From JAHDVS01 sp964370985 (GTDB taxonomy: Bacteria > Actinomycetota > Thermoleophilia > Gaiellales > Gaiellaceae): a stretch of DNA of 64,000 nt. Position 1 is the stretch's first letter. Every line of letters begins with the position of its first letter. Both the position numbers and the translations under genes were made by a program. The stretch is taken from positions 1-64,000 of the forward strand of contig CAYJLE010000012.1 in NCBI GenBank assembly GCA_964370985.1. Reading direction: 5' to 3'. The notes beneath the pieces are model-generated. The model was not told the origin of the DNA. It did no database searches and saw only the letters and a program-made list of their open reading frames with translations. Positions 41,184 to 49,033 of this stretch are shown here, one piece after another.

Positions 41184-41732
41184 GTGCCGACTCCCGAATC
41201 CGAGCTGCTCGCCCGCGCGCGGGACGGCGACCTCGACGCGTTCGCCGAGCTCGTGCGGGTCTTCGAGCGGCGGGTTCGGGCGTTGCTCGGCCGCCTGCTC
41301 GACGACGAGCGCGACGTTGACGAGGCCGCCCAGGACACGTTCGTCCAGGCCTGGCGGAATCTCGGCCGCTTCCGCGGTGACGCCGCCCCGTCGACCTGGC
41401 TCCACCGGATCGCCGTTAACGAGGCCCTCCAGCGCCGCCGTCGCAAGCGGCTCGATCTCCAGCCGCTCGACGAGGAGACCGAGGCCGGGGCGGAGTCCCC
41501 CTCGGCCTCCGACCTGGCCGAGGGCCGTGAGCTCGCGGCGCTGCTCGCGGAGCGTCTGCGCGCGCTCCAGTTCGACCTGCGCGCCCCCCTCGTCCTGCGC
41601 GACGTCGAGGGCTGGTCGAACCAGGAGGTCGCGGACGCTCTCGACATCTCCCTCGCAGCCGCGAAGAGCCGGATCCACCGCGCCCGCATGCAGCTTCGCG
41701 CCGAGCTCGAGAGCCACCTGCGAGAGCGGTAG
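41184..41732 (+). CDS. ECF sigma factor
   Basis: A 182-residue ECF sigma factor. Region 2: DERDVDEAAQDTFVQAWRNL and RGDAAPSTWLHRIAVNEAL. Region 4: LPLVLRDVEGWSNQEVADALD-type helix-turn-helix (APLVLRDVEGWSNQEV). GTG start at 41184. Divergent from its presumed anti-sigma. It converges with the peroxiredoxin-like selenoprotein gene (12 nt between stops). Confidence 0.92.
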   Translation: MPTPESELLARARDGDLDAFAELVRVFERRVRALLGRLLDDERDVDEAAQDTFVQAWRNLGRFRGDAAPSTWLHRIAVNEALQRRRRKRLDLQPLDEETEAGAESPSASDLAEGRELAALLAERLRALQFDLRAPLVLRDVEGWSNQEVADALDISLAAAKSRIHRARMQLRAELESHLRER

Positions 41733-41744
41733 CGCCGCGGCCTC

Positions 41745-42338
41745 TCAGGCCCCGGGCGCCCCCCGGGCGGCGGCCTCGAGCTCGCGCAGCAGCACGGCCA
41801 CGGGCGGCCGGTCATCCCGCTCCTGGGGCCTGGCGTAGACGATCGTGCCGTCGGGGCCGACGACGAAGTCGCCGCCGAGCTGGAGCGTGTCGCGCCCGAG
41901 CGCGCGCGGGCGCTCGCCACCCACGATCAGGCGGGCGTACCCGACCCAGACGCGAGGGTCGAGCCAGATCCGGGCGACCGAGCCCCGGCCCATGCCCCAG
42001 AGCCGGTACGAGGCCCCGTCTCGGTCGACGAGGAGGGGATACGGACAGTCGAGATCACGCAGCAGCGTGCGCCGCAGGAGCTCGGGCTCGTCGTGGGCGA
42101 CGAGCAGCACGCCCGCCGGGATCGCGTCGATCCTGTCGCGCCTGCCCAGCACCTTCACGAGGTGCGCGCGGCAGATCAGTCAGCCCGCGTGGCGAAGGAA
42201 GCTGACGAGGACGGCGTTTCCGCGCAGATCCTCGAGCCGCACGATCGCCCCGTCGAGCGCCGGAAGCGCGAGCTGAGGCGCCGGGTCGCCCGGGAGCAGC
42301 ACGGAGGCGGAGTGCCGCTCGCGTCTTCGGATCCCCAT
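41745..42338 (-). CDS. peroxiredoxin-like (AhpC/TSA) selenoprotein (UxxC)
   Basis: A 197-residue thioredoxin-fold protein with a TGA at 42180-42182. From the ATG at 42338 it reads LLPGDPAPQLALPALDG, then VLVSFLRHAG-U53-LIC56-RAHLVK. In AhpC/TSA-type relatives this is the CxxC site that attacks peroxide, so Sec replaces the peroxidatic Cys. The C-terminal part (LGGDFVVGPDGTIVYARP) is the usual thioredoxin-fold ending. Without read-through the gene appears as a 138-residue ORF lacking the whole active site. It lies next to the CcdA/TlpA/sigma group and downstream of tRNA-Val on the same strand. Confidence 0.88.
42142..42174 (-). promoter_or_regulatory. candidate SECIS hairpin, best of the window
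   Basis: Six nt after the UGA a lower stem CUGCC/GGCAG and an upper stem GCACCU/AGGUGC are separated by an internal loop (GCGC against UG). The apical loop CGUGA has GU at +22/+23. This is close to the textbook bacterial SECIS layout. Confidence 0.65.
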
Positions 42339-42399
42339 CAGACGGCTCCTCTCGTCGCGGCCGGCGCGAGACCGCTCCGCCCCGCAGCTCTCGTCCGGA

Positions 42400-42471
42400 T
42401 GGGCGCAGCTGGGATTGAACCAGCGACCTCCCGCGTGTGAAGCGGGCGCTCTCCCGCTGAGCTATGCGCCC
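42400..42471 (-). tRNA. tRNA-Val (anticodon CAC)
   Basis: A 72-nt tRNA on the minus strand: acceptor GGGCGCA/TGCGCCC, D-arm with AGCTCAGCGGGAGAGC, anticodon loop TTCACAC giving CAC, T-loop GGTTCAATCCC, discriminator A. No CCA encoded. Confidence 0.97.
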
Positions 42472-42524
42472 GGGCGAGAGCGAGGATAGCAGGGCGCGCG
42501 CCCCGGCAAATGCCATGGCCGAAA

Positions 42525-42562
42525 TGGACATGCTTAGCACATGTGTTAATGTTTTGCACATG
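42525..42562 (+). promoter_or_regulatory. VapBC promoter/operator
   Basis: An AT-richer spot with -35 TGGACA (42525-42530), a 16-nt spacer and -10-like TAATGT (42547-42552) 7 nt before the ATG, so the message is probably leaderless. An 8-bp palindrome CACATGTG (42538-42545) lies between the boxes, and GCACATG is repeated at 42537 and 42556. These are good candidates for VapB binding. Confidence 0.55.
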
Positions 42563-42790
42563 CCCAAGATGATCCAGATCCGCAACGTGCCCGACGATCT
42601 GCACACGAAGCTCAAGGTCCGCGCCGCGCAGAAGGGCATGTCGCTGTCCGACTACCTGCTCGCCGAGCTGAGGGCGACCGCGGATGTCCCCACGTTCGAC
42701 GAGCTGGCAGAGCGGATCCGGCGCCTGCCGCCGGTCAAGACGAGCGAGGACTCGGCGACGGTCATCCGCCGCTTCCGCGACGCCGGATGA
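42560..42790 (+). CDS. vapB: FitA/VapB-type ribbon-helix-helix antitoxin
   Basis: A 76-residue protein. The N-terminal ribbon-helix-helix reads MIQIRNVPDDLHTKLKVRAAQ followed by GMSLSDYLL, the FitA pattern; the C-terminal tail (about 45-76) would wrap the toxin. It begins at the ATG at 42560 and overlaps the toxin start by 4 nt (ATGA). DNA binding by this domain should repress the pair. Confidence 0.88.
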   Translation: MPKMIQIRNVPDDLHTKLKVRAAQKGMSLSDYLLAELRATADVPTFDELAERIRRLPPVKTSEDSATVIRRFRDAG

Positions 42791-43188
42791 TCGTCCTCGA
42801 CGCCTCGGCGGCCGCCGACTTCGTGCTCCCCCGCCAGCCGCAGCGCGACTGGGTCGAGCAGGTCGTCCTCGCCTCGGACGGGAGCCTGCACGCGCCGCAC
42901 CTGATCGATCTCGAGGTCGCGAGCGCCGTGCGGCGCTGGGTTGCCCGCGGAGAGCTGTCCGAGCGCCGCGGGCGACTCGCGCTCGATCACCTCCGCGCCC
43001 TCGACGTCATCCGGTACCCGCACCACCAGCTCCTCGACCGTGTCTGGCAGCTCCGTGACGCGCTCAGCGCCTACGACGCCGCCTACGTCTCGCTCGCCGA
43101 GGCGCTCGACTGCCCGCTCGTGACGACCGACGCGGCGCTCGCGCGTACGTCCGGGCACCGCGCCCGCGTCGAGGCGTTCCCCGGCTGA
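42787..43188 (+). CDS. vapC: VapC PIN-domain ribonuclease toxin
   Basis: A 133-residue PIN domain. Acidic metal ligands are in IVLDASAAADF (D5), LEVASA (Glu), SAYDAAYVSLAEAL (D) and VTTDAAL (D). VapC toxins cut tRNA or rRNA until bound by VapB. The stop codon lies about 30 nt before the SRP RNA and overlaps its likely -35 region. Confidence 0.9.
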   Translation: MIVLDASAAADFVLPRQPQRDWVEQVVLASDGSLHAPHLIDLEVASAVRRWVARGELSERRGRLALDHLRALDVIRYPHHQLLDRVWQLRDALSAYDAAYVSLAEALDCPLVTTDAALARTSGHRARVEAFPG

Positions 43189-43211
43189 CCCGAGACGGGC
43201 GCTGCTACCAT
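43185..43211 (+). promoter_or_regulatory. putative SRP RNA promoter
   Basis: TACCAT (43206-43211) lies 6 nt before the predicted 5' end at 43218. CTGACC (43185-43190) 15 nt upstream is a possible -35. It overlaps the vapC stop. Confidence 0.4.
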
Positions 43212-43217
43212 CCCGAT

Positions 43218-43494
43218 GCCCGGCCGCGCTAGGTGGGGAGCTAGCGGTTCCCTGAACCCGCAATCCGCTACAGCGGGGCTGAATTCCTAGCCGAGGAGGC
43301 GGTGTTCGAGGTAGGGCTTGCGCACGTGAGCGTTGACGGCCAGGTTCCGCGCGATGGGAGCCTGTGAACCGCGTCAGATCCGGGAGGAAGCAGCGCTAAG
43401 CGGAGCCTCCCAGGTGCCGCGGAGCAGCCTGGCCCGAGCGAGCGTCGCCGGCACCGCCGCGGGCGATCCTTCGAAGCGAGGTGCGCGGCCGGGC
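43218..43494 (+). ncRNA. ffs: signal recognition particle RNA, long bacterial type
   Basis: RNA scaffold of the signal recognition particle. The ends form a perfect 12-bp helix (GCCCGGCCGCGC at 43218-43229 with its complement at 43483-43494). The Ffh-binding domain IV is recognised by GTCAGATCCGGGAGGAAGC and AGC-GCTAAGCGG (about 43373-43402), and the 5' region with GGGAGCTAGCGG and ACCCGCAATCCGCTACAGCGGG is the Alu-like part of long SRP RNAs. At about 277 nt it is of the Bacillus-like long class. It lies just upstream of dnaX, the usual ffs-dnaX-recR neighbourhood. Confidence 0.92.
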
Positions 43495-43564
43495 GAACGC
43501 GCGCCGCACTCGGCACGCGCGGTCAGAAGGGATACCGTAGGGTCACCATGATCCCCTCCGCGCC

Positions 43565-45184
43565 GTGACCGCGCTCTACCGCAAGTACCGGCCGCTCGAC
43601 TTCGAAGAGGTGGTCGGGCAGGAGGCGGTCGTGCGCACGCTGCGCAACGCGATCGAGCGCGACCTCGTCCGCCAGGCCTACCTGTTCGCGGGGCCGCGCG
43701 GAACCGGCAAGACGTCCCTCGCCCGGATCGTCGCGAAGTCGCTGAACTGCGAGCAGGGGCCCACCGCGACCCCGTGCCGGGAGTGCACGTCCTGCCGCAC
43801 GATCGCGGCCGGCACCTCCCTCGACGTGATCGAGATGGACGCCGCCTCCCAGCGCGGGATCGACGACGTGCGGGAGATCCGCGAGCGGGTCGTGCTCCAA
43901 CCGGTGCAGGGCCGCTACAAGGTCTACATCCTCGACGAGGCGCACCAGCTCACGGCGGCCGCCTTCAACGCGCTCCTGAAGCTGATCGAGGAGCCGCCGC
44001 CCCACCTCGTCTTCATCTTCTGCACCACCGAGTTGGCGAAGATGATCGAGACCGTCCGCTCCCGCTGTCAGACGTTTCTGTTCCAGCGCCCCCGGCTCGC
44101 GGAGCTGGCGCGGCTCTTGCGGCGCGTCGCCGACGGCGAGGAGATCGAGACGCCCGAGGCCGCACTCGCCCTGATCGCCCGCAGCGCGCGCGGCAGCTTC
44201 CGCGACGCGGTCTCCACGCTCGACCAGATCGCCTCCGCCACCGGTGGCCACGTCACCGTCCAGTCCGTGCTCGAGCTGCTCGGAGCCGTCGAGGAGGAGG
44301 CGCTGTTTCGCCTCTGCGACCTCGTCGTCGACCGCGACGCCGCCGGCGCGATCCTGTTCGTCGAGGAACTCGCCGACCAGGGCCATGACCTCGCCCGACT
44401 CGTCACCGACCTGCTCGAGCACCTGCGCCACCTCCTGCTCGTCCAGCACACCGGCGACGTGCCAGACTCCGTCCCCGTCACCGACGAGACCCGCGAGCGG
44501 CTGCGCGCCCAGGCCAACCAGCTCGGCCCGGCCGAGGTGCTGCGCCTGATCGACCTGCTCGCCGTCGCCGTCGACGACATCCGCCAGGGCGGCGACCCGC
44601 GGCTTCCGCTCGAGCTCGCGCTCGTCAAGGTCACGCGGCCGGGGGCCGACCACTCCCACGCGGGGCTGCTCCTCCGCCTCGCGCCGCGCGCGGCGCGCGC
44701 CGGGCGCCCCGAGACCCCTGTTTCCGCCCCGGCCCGGGCGACCGCGGAGCCCGAGGCCCCTCCCGCCGAGCCCGAAGCCCCGCTCGCGGCCGGCGAGCCG
44801 CCGCTCGAGCTCGAGCAGCTCCAGCAGCTCTGGCGCCAGGCGGTGCTGCCCGCGCTCCAGGAGCGCTCGATCCCGACCGCGTCGATGCTCCACGAGGCGC
44901 GCCCGGTCGAGCTCGCGGGCAGCCGCCTCGTGATCGAGTTCCCGCCGTCCGCTTCGTTCCACCGGAACCTCGCCGAGGAGCCGCGCAACGCCGGCCTGCT
45001 CGCCGAGGTGCTGCACGAGGTCACCGGGCACCGGCTCACGCTCGCCTTCGCCGTCGGCGCCGAGGAGCCCACCGAGACCGCCGGGGAGCCCACCCGGCCG
45101 GCCGCCAGCGAGGAGGAGCTGTTCTCGCTCCTCAAGGACACGTTCCAGGCCCGCGAGATCGCGGACGGAAAGGACACGCCGTGA
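43565..45184 (+). CDS. dnaX: DNA polymerase III subunits gamma/tau
   Basis: Clamp-loader ATPase of 539 residues. Walker A is GPRGTGKTS (about residue 40), the zinc module has four Cys (NCEQGP, TPCRECTSC), Walker B is LDEAHQL and the arginine-finger region SRCQTF follows. The C-terminal third is Ala/Pro/Glu-rich (tau-like linker) before a small conserved end domain. GTG start. The downstream ybaB start overlaps its stop by 4 nt, and recR follows, forming the standard dnaX-ybaB-recR operon. Confidence 0.96.
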   Translation: MTALYRKYRPLDFEEVVGQEAVVRTLRNAIERDLVRQAYLFAGPRGTGKTSLARIVAKSLNCEQGPTATPCRECTSCRTIAAGTSLDVIEMDAASQRGIDDVREIRERVVLQPVQGRYKVYILDEAHQLTAAAFNALLKLIEEPPPHLVFIFCTTELAKMIETVRSRCQTFLFQRPRLAELARLLRRVADGEEIETPEAALALIARSARGSFRDAVSTLDQIASATGGHVTVQSVLELLGAVEEEALFRLCDLVVDRDAAGAILFVEELADQGHDLARLVTDLLEHLRHLLLVQHTGDVPDSVPVTDETRERLRAQANQLGPAEVLRLIDLLAVAVDDIRQGGDPRLPLELALVKVTRPGADHSHAGLLLRLAPRAARAGRPETPVSAPARATAEPEAPPAEPEAPLAAGEPPLELEQLQQLWRQAVLPALQERSIPTASMLHEARPVELAGSRLVIEFPPSASFHRNLAEEPRNAGLLAEVLHEVTGHRLTLAFAVGAEEPTETAGEPTRPAASEEELFSLLKDTFQAREIADGKDTP

Positions 45185-45501
45185 AGATCGACATGAACAA
45201 GATGCTCAAGCAGGTCCAGGACATGCAGACCCAGATGGCCAGGGCCCAGGAGGAGCTCGCCGCCGAGACGGTCGAGGCGTCCGCCGGCGGCGGCATGGTG
45301 CGCGTCAAGGCGACCGGCGCGGGCGAGCTGATCGAGGTGAAGATCGCCCCGGAGGCGATCGACCCCGACGACCCGGAGATGCTCGAGGACCTCGTTCTCG
45401 CCGCCGTCAACGAGGCGCTGCGAAACACGCAGGAGTTGATGCAGTCGCGGCTCGGCGGAGCCATGGGCGGCCTCGGAGGCCTCGGCCTCCCCGGCATGTG
45501 A
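45181..45501 (+). CDS. ybaB: YbaB/EbfC nucleoid-associated protein
   Basis: A 106-residue DNA-binding protein with an N-terminal coiled coil (KMLKQVQDMQTQMARAQEEL) and the family core VKATGAGELIEVKIAPEAIDP. It binds DNA as a dimer and is almost always found between dnaX and recR, as here. The C-terminus ends in a Gly-rich tail (GGAMGGLGGLGLPGM). GTG start overlapping the dnaX stop. Confidence 0.95.
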   Translation: MKIDMNKMLKQVQDMQTQMARAQEELAAETVEASAGGGMVRVKATGAGELIEVKIAPEAIDPDDPEMLEDLVLAAVNEALRNTQELMQSRLGGAMGGLGGLGLPGM

Positions 45502-45529
45502 GCGCCGCCCGACCGGGCAGAATGACGGC

Positions 45530-46123
45530 GTGTTCAGCCCGGTCGTCGACGAACTGATCTCGCAGCTTACGCGGCTCCCGGGTGTCGGCACCCGCACGGC
45601 GCAGCGGCTCGCCTTCCACCTGCTGCGCGTGCCGAAGGAGGAGGCGCTCGCGCTCGCGGACGCGATCCGGGCAGCCAAGGAGCGGGTCGGGTTCTGCCGC
45701 GAGTGCGGCAACCTGACCGAGGAGGAGGTCTGCCGGGTCTGCGCCGACCCGCGCCGCGACCACACGGTCGTGTGCGTCGTCGAGCAGCCGGCCGACGTGC
45801 TCTCGCTCGAGCGGACGCACGAGTACCGCGGCGTCTACCACGTCCTGGGAGGGGCGCTCTCGCCGCTCGACGGCGTCGAGCCCGAGCATCTGCGTATCGC
45901 CGGCCTGCTCCGCCGCGTCGAGCGCGACGGCGTCGCCGAGGTCGTGCTCGCCACCAACCCGACCATGACCGGCGAGGCGACCGCCGCATTCATCGCCGAG
46001 CGGCTGCGCGGCCGGACGCGGGTGACCCGGCTCGCGAGCGGGCTGCCTGTCGGGAGCGACCTCGAGTACGCGGACGAGGTCACCCTGGGGCGCGCGCTCT
46101 CCGGCCGGCGCGAGATGGCGTAG
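45530..46123 (+). CDS. recR: recombination protein RecR
   Basis: Recombination mediator that helps load RecA with RecO (and RecF). It has 197 residues with the helix-hairpin-helix (LPGVGTRTAQRLA), a zinc finger (CRECGNLTEEEVCRVC) and a TOPRIM domain (VVCVVEQPADV and YHVLGGALSPLDG). GTG start at 45530, 28 nt after ybaB. Confidence 0.96.
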   Translation: MFSPVVDELISQLTRLPGVGTRTAQRLAFHLLRVPKEEALALADAIRAAKERVGFCRECGNLTEEEVCRVCADPRRDHTVVCVVEQPADVLSLERTHEYRGVYHVLGGALSPLDGVEPEHLRIAGLLRRVERDGVAEVVLATNPTMTGEATAAFIAERLRGRTRVTRLASGLPVGSDLEYADEVTLGRALSGRREMA

Positions 46124-46140
46124 CCCGGCGGGCGCGTCCG

Positions 46141-46146
46141 TACAAT
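46141..46146 (+). promoter_or_regulatory. -10 box of lysC
   Basis: TACAAT ends 9 nt before the lysC ATG, again giving a very short or absent leader. No clear -35. Confidence 0.45.
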
Positions 46147-46155
46147 GGCCCGGCG

Positions 46156-47409
46156 ATGACCGTTTCCGAGCAGGCGCTCGTTCCCGAGGCCGGACGCAGG
46201 GAAGCGTCGCCGCGCCTCGGGACGGTGGTGATGAAGTTCGGCGGCACGTCCGTCGGCGACCCCGAGAGGATCAAGCGGGTCGCCGGACGCCTCGTCGCCG
46301 CACGTGAGGCCGGCGCGCGCGTCGTCGGCGTCGTCTCCGCGATGGGGCGCACGACCGACGAGCTGATCGGCCTCGCCCGGGAGGTCGCGTCCCGCCCGGA
46401 CCCGCGCGAGCTCGACATGCTGCTCTCGACGGGGGAGCGCATCTCCTGCGCACTCGTCGCGATGGCCGCGCGCGACCTCGGGCACGAGGCGATCTCGCTG
46501 ACCGGGTCGCAGGCGGGGATCATCACCGACTCGGTGCACACGAAGGCCAAGATCGTCGACGTGCGCGCCGCCCGGATCCACGCGGCACTCGATCGCGGGC
46601 AGATCGTCCTCGTCGCCGGGTTCCAGGGCATGTCCGCGACCAGGGACATCACCACCCTCGGTCGCGGCGGCTCCGACACGACCGCCGTCGCCCTCGCCGC
46701 CGCCCTCGGCGCCGACGCGTGCGAGATCTACACGGACGTGGAGGGCGTCTTCACCGCCGATCCGCGCATCGTCCCGTACGCGCGCAAGCTGGCCGCGGTC
46801 ACGTACGACGAGATGCTCGAGCTGGCCGCGGCAGGTGCACGGGTGCTTCAGCTACGCTCGGTCGAGTTCGCACGGAACCACGGCGTCAGGCTGCACGTCC
46901 GCTCGACGTTTCGCGACGAGCCCGGCACGTGGGTCATGGAGGAGGACGAGCACGTGGAGCGAGCGACCATCTCTGGAATCACCCACACCGTGGAGGAGGC
47001 CGTGTACCGGGTTCAGGGACCGACGCCCGCCGTGCTCTTCCCCGCGCTCGCGGACGCGCACGTCAACGTCGACACGATCATCCAGACGAGCTCCGACGTG
47101 ATCGTGTTCTCAGCGCCGCTCGATGACCGGGGCGCCACCGCCGGCGTCCTCGACAAGCTCGGCGCGAGCTGGTCGGAGCGCGACGACCTCGGCAAGGTCA
47201 GCATCGTCGGCGCCGGCATGAAGAGCAATCCGGGCATCGCGGCCCGCACGTTCACGGCACTCCACGACCTGCGGATCGAGCCCCAGTTCATCTCGACGTC
47301 GCCGATCAAGATCGCGTTCTACGTTCCCCACGGCGAGGTCGAGCAGGCCGTTCGCGCGCTGCACGCCGCGTTCGAGCTCGGCGCGGACACCGAGGCTCGT
47401 CATGGGTAG
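46156..47409 (+). CDS. lysC: aspartate kinase
   Basis: First enzyme of the aspartate family pathway (Lys, Thr, Met), 417 residues. The kinase domain opens VMKFGGTSVGDPERI and contains GRGGSDTTAVALAAAL; two ACT domains in the C-terminal third (from about residue 275) bind regulatory amino acids. The start at 46156 leaves about 20 residues before the kinase motif; an ATG at 46231 just before KFGGTS would also be possible. asd overlaps its 3' end by 8 nt. An internal start for a separate beta subunit, as in some actinobacteria, is possible but unproven. Confidence 0.95.
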   Translation: MTVSEQALVPEAGRREASPRLGTVVMKFGGTSVGDPERIKRVAGRLVAAREAGARVVGVVSAMGRTTDELIGLAREVASRPDPRELDMLLSTGERISCALVAMAARDLGHEAISLTGSQAGIITDSVHTKAKIVDVRAARIHAALDRGQIVLVAGFQGMSATRDITTLGRGGSDTTAVALAAALGADACEIYTDVEGVFTADPRIVPYARKLAAVTYDEMLELAAAGARVLQLRSVEFARNHGVRLHVRSTFRDEPGTWVMEEDEHVERATISGITHTVEEAVYRVQGPTPAVLFPALADAHVNVDTIIQTSSDVIVFSAPLDDRGATAGVLDKLGASWSERDDLGKVSIVGAGMKSNPGIAARTFTALHDLRIEPQFISTSPIKIAFYVPHGEVEQAVRALHAAFELGADTEARHG

Positions 47410-48364
47410 CAGCGCCGGCCCGCGCATCGCGGTCGTCGGCGCGACCGGCGCCGTCGGCACGGTCACGCTCGACCTGCTCGCCGAGCACGGCTTCGGGAGC
47501 GTCCGGGCGTTCGCGAGCGCCCGCTCCGCCGGCAGCACCGTCAGTCTCGGCTCCCGGCAGCTGCTCGTCGAGGAGGCGACCCCAGAGGCGCTCGAGGCCG
47601 GCGGCATCGATCTCTGCTTCTTCTCCGTCGGCACCGCGACATCCAGGGAGCTCGTGCCGCACGCGGTGCGCGGCGGCGCCGCCGTGATCGACAAGTCGGA
47701 CGCCTACCGCCTCACCGAGGGGATCCCGCTCGTCGTGGCGGGCGTCAACGACGATGCGGTCTCGGCTGCCGACCGGATCGTCGCGAACCCGAACTGCTCG
47801 GCGATGCAGCTCACGTGCGCGCTCGCGCCGCTGCACGAGGCCGCCGGGCTGGCGCGCGTCCGGCTCGCCACCTACCAGTCGATGTCCGGCGCCGGTGACG
47901 CGGGAATCGCCCGGCTGAAGGCCACGAAGCCGCTCGAGGCCGATCTCGCGATCGACTGGGAGCCCGAGGGCGACGCGGGCGAGCTGTCCGAGGAGTACAA
48001 GCTCCGCGAGGAGACGCGCAAGATCCTCGGCCTGCCGGAGCTGCCGCTCCACGCCGCCTGCATGCGCGTGCCGGTGCTCGTCGGCCACGCCCAGGCGGTG
48101 TGGGTCGAGACCGTCGAGCCGCTCTCCCCCGAGGAGGCCGCCGCGGCGCTCGAGGCGGCGCCGCACATTCGGCTTGCGGACGCGCCGACCCCCGGGCAGG
48201 TCGCCGGGACGGACGAGGTCCATGTCGGGCGCATCCGCCGCGACCCGACCGCCGAGAACGTGCTCGCGCTGCTCGTCGTCAACGACAACCTCCGCAAGGG
48301 CGCCGCGCTGAACGCGGTTCAGATCGCGGAGGGGCTGCTCGAGCGCCGGCTGCTGCCCGCCTAG
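47402..48364 (+). CDS. asd: aspartate-semialdehyde dehydrogenase
   Basis: Second step of the aspartate pathway, 320 residues. NADP motif VVGATGAVGTVTLDLL, active-site cysteine in ANPNCSAMQL and the substrate region AACMRVPVLVGHAQAVWVE are present. It overlaps lysC by 8 nt, forming an operon whose products feed lysA (at 1.2 kb) and peptidoglycan diaminopimelate. It converges on the next gene with 12 nt between stops. Confidence 0.95.
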   Translation: MGSSAGPRIAVVGATGAVGTVTLDLLAEHGFGSVRAFASARSAGSTVSLGSRQLLVEEATPEALEAGGIDLCFFSVGTATSRELVPHAVRGGAAVIDKSDAYRLTEGIPLVVAGVNDDAVSAADRIVANPNCSAMQLTCALAPLHEAAGLARVRLATYQSMSGAGDAGIARLKATKPLEADLAIDWEPEGDAGELSEEYKLREETRKILGLPELPLHAACMRVPVLVGHAQAVWVETVEPLSPEEAAAALEAAPHIRLADAPTPGQVAGTDEVHVGRIRRDPTAENVLALLVVNDNLRKGAALNAVQIAEGLLERRLLPA

Positions 48365-48376
48365 GGGCGGCTCAGC

Positions 48377-48994
48377 TCAGTACCGCTCGGGCACCGGCGC
48401 GGGCGCGAGCAGCTCGCGGGCGGTCCGCCACACGCGGCCGAGGCCGCGCTCCTCCACGGGCACGAGGCCACGCAGCTCGAGCCGTGCCAGCTCGACGCGG
48501 CCCTCCGCCCGGACGACCGTGAAGCCGAAGTCGGCGAGGAAGTCGGACGGGAACACGGTCCGGTGGGCGAGGAACCGCTCGTGCACGGGGCTGCCCTCGG
48601 GGTAGCGGTACCCGAACGCCTCGATCGCTCTCAGCTTGCGGTCCCGGGCCTCGCCGATCACCGACAGGAACAGGCTCTGCATCACCCACGGGCTCGACGC
48701 GTCGACGAGGTAGGCGCAGGTGATCAGGACGGCGTCCTCGGACGGTGGGCCCGCGGGGAGCTGGAAGGCGCGGGGGAACAACCCGGCAGGGCCGTACTGC
48801 ACGAACCCGAGCAGCCTCTCCCCGTCGTCGCGGTAGAGCGTCCCCCATGCCCCCCACTCCTCCTCGGCCCGCTCGGCCCAGCGGGCCTTCGCGGGCGCGC
48901 GGGCGCCGCGCGACTGCCAGAAGACGCAGTCGACGCAGACGGGCGGAGCCGAGGAAAGCGTCGCGGCCGTGACCGGCAGCAGGCGGTAGCTCAT
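48377..48994 (-). CDS. GNAT-like acetyltransferase-fold protein
   Basis: A 205-residue protein. An N-terminal CxxC (PVCVDCVFW, C20 and C23), unusual for GNATs, could bind zinc. The central part (GFVQYGPAGLFPRA, LITCAYLVDASSPWVMQSLF) resembles the beta4-alpha3 CoA-binding part of GNAT folds, and FLADFGFTVVRAEGRVELARLEL resembles the C-terminal GNAT strand. The acetyl-CoA pyrophosphate loop is not canonical. Substrate unknown. It stands alone between asd and the phosphoesterase pair. Confidence 0.6.
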   Translation of the reverse strand: MSYRLLPVTAATLSSAPPVCVDCVFWQSRGARAPAKARWAERAEEEWGAWGTLYRDDGERLLGFVQYGPAGLFPRAFQLPAGPPSEDAVLITCAYLVDASSPWVMQSLFLSVIGEARDRKLRAIEAFGYRYPEGSPVHERFLAHRTVFPSDFLADFGFTVVRAEGRVELARLELRGLVPVEERGLGRVWRTARELLAPAPVPERY

Positions 48995-49033
48995 ACCGCC
49001 AGTGTAGGGCGCCGCAATCCGCGCCTTCTCGCT

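Noticed and set aside
43218..43494. tRNA-Sec (selC) in the structured region before dnaX
   Set aside because: The conserved domain IV sequence and 12-bp terminal helix identify SRP RNA; no 8-bp acceptor/TCA anticodon structure is present. The three class II tRNAs elsewhere have serine anticodons GCT, CGA and GGA.
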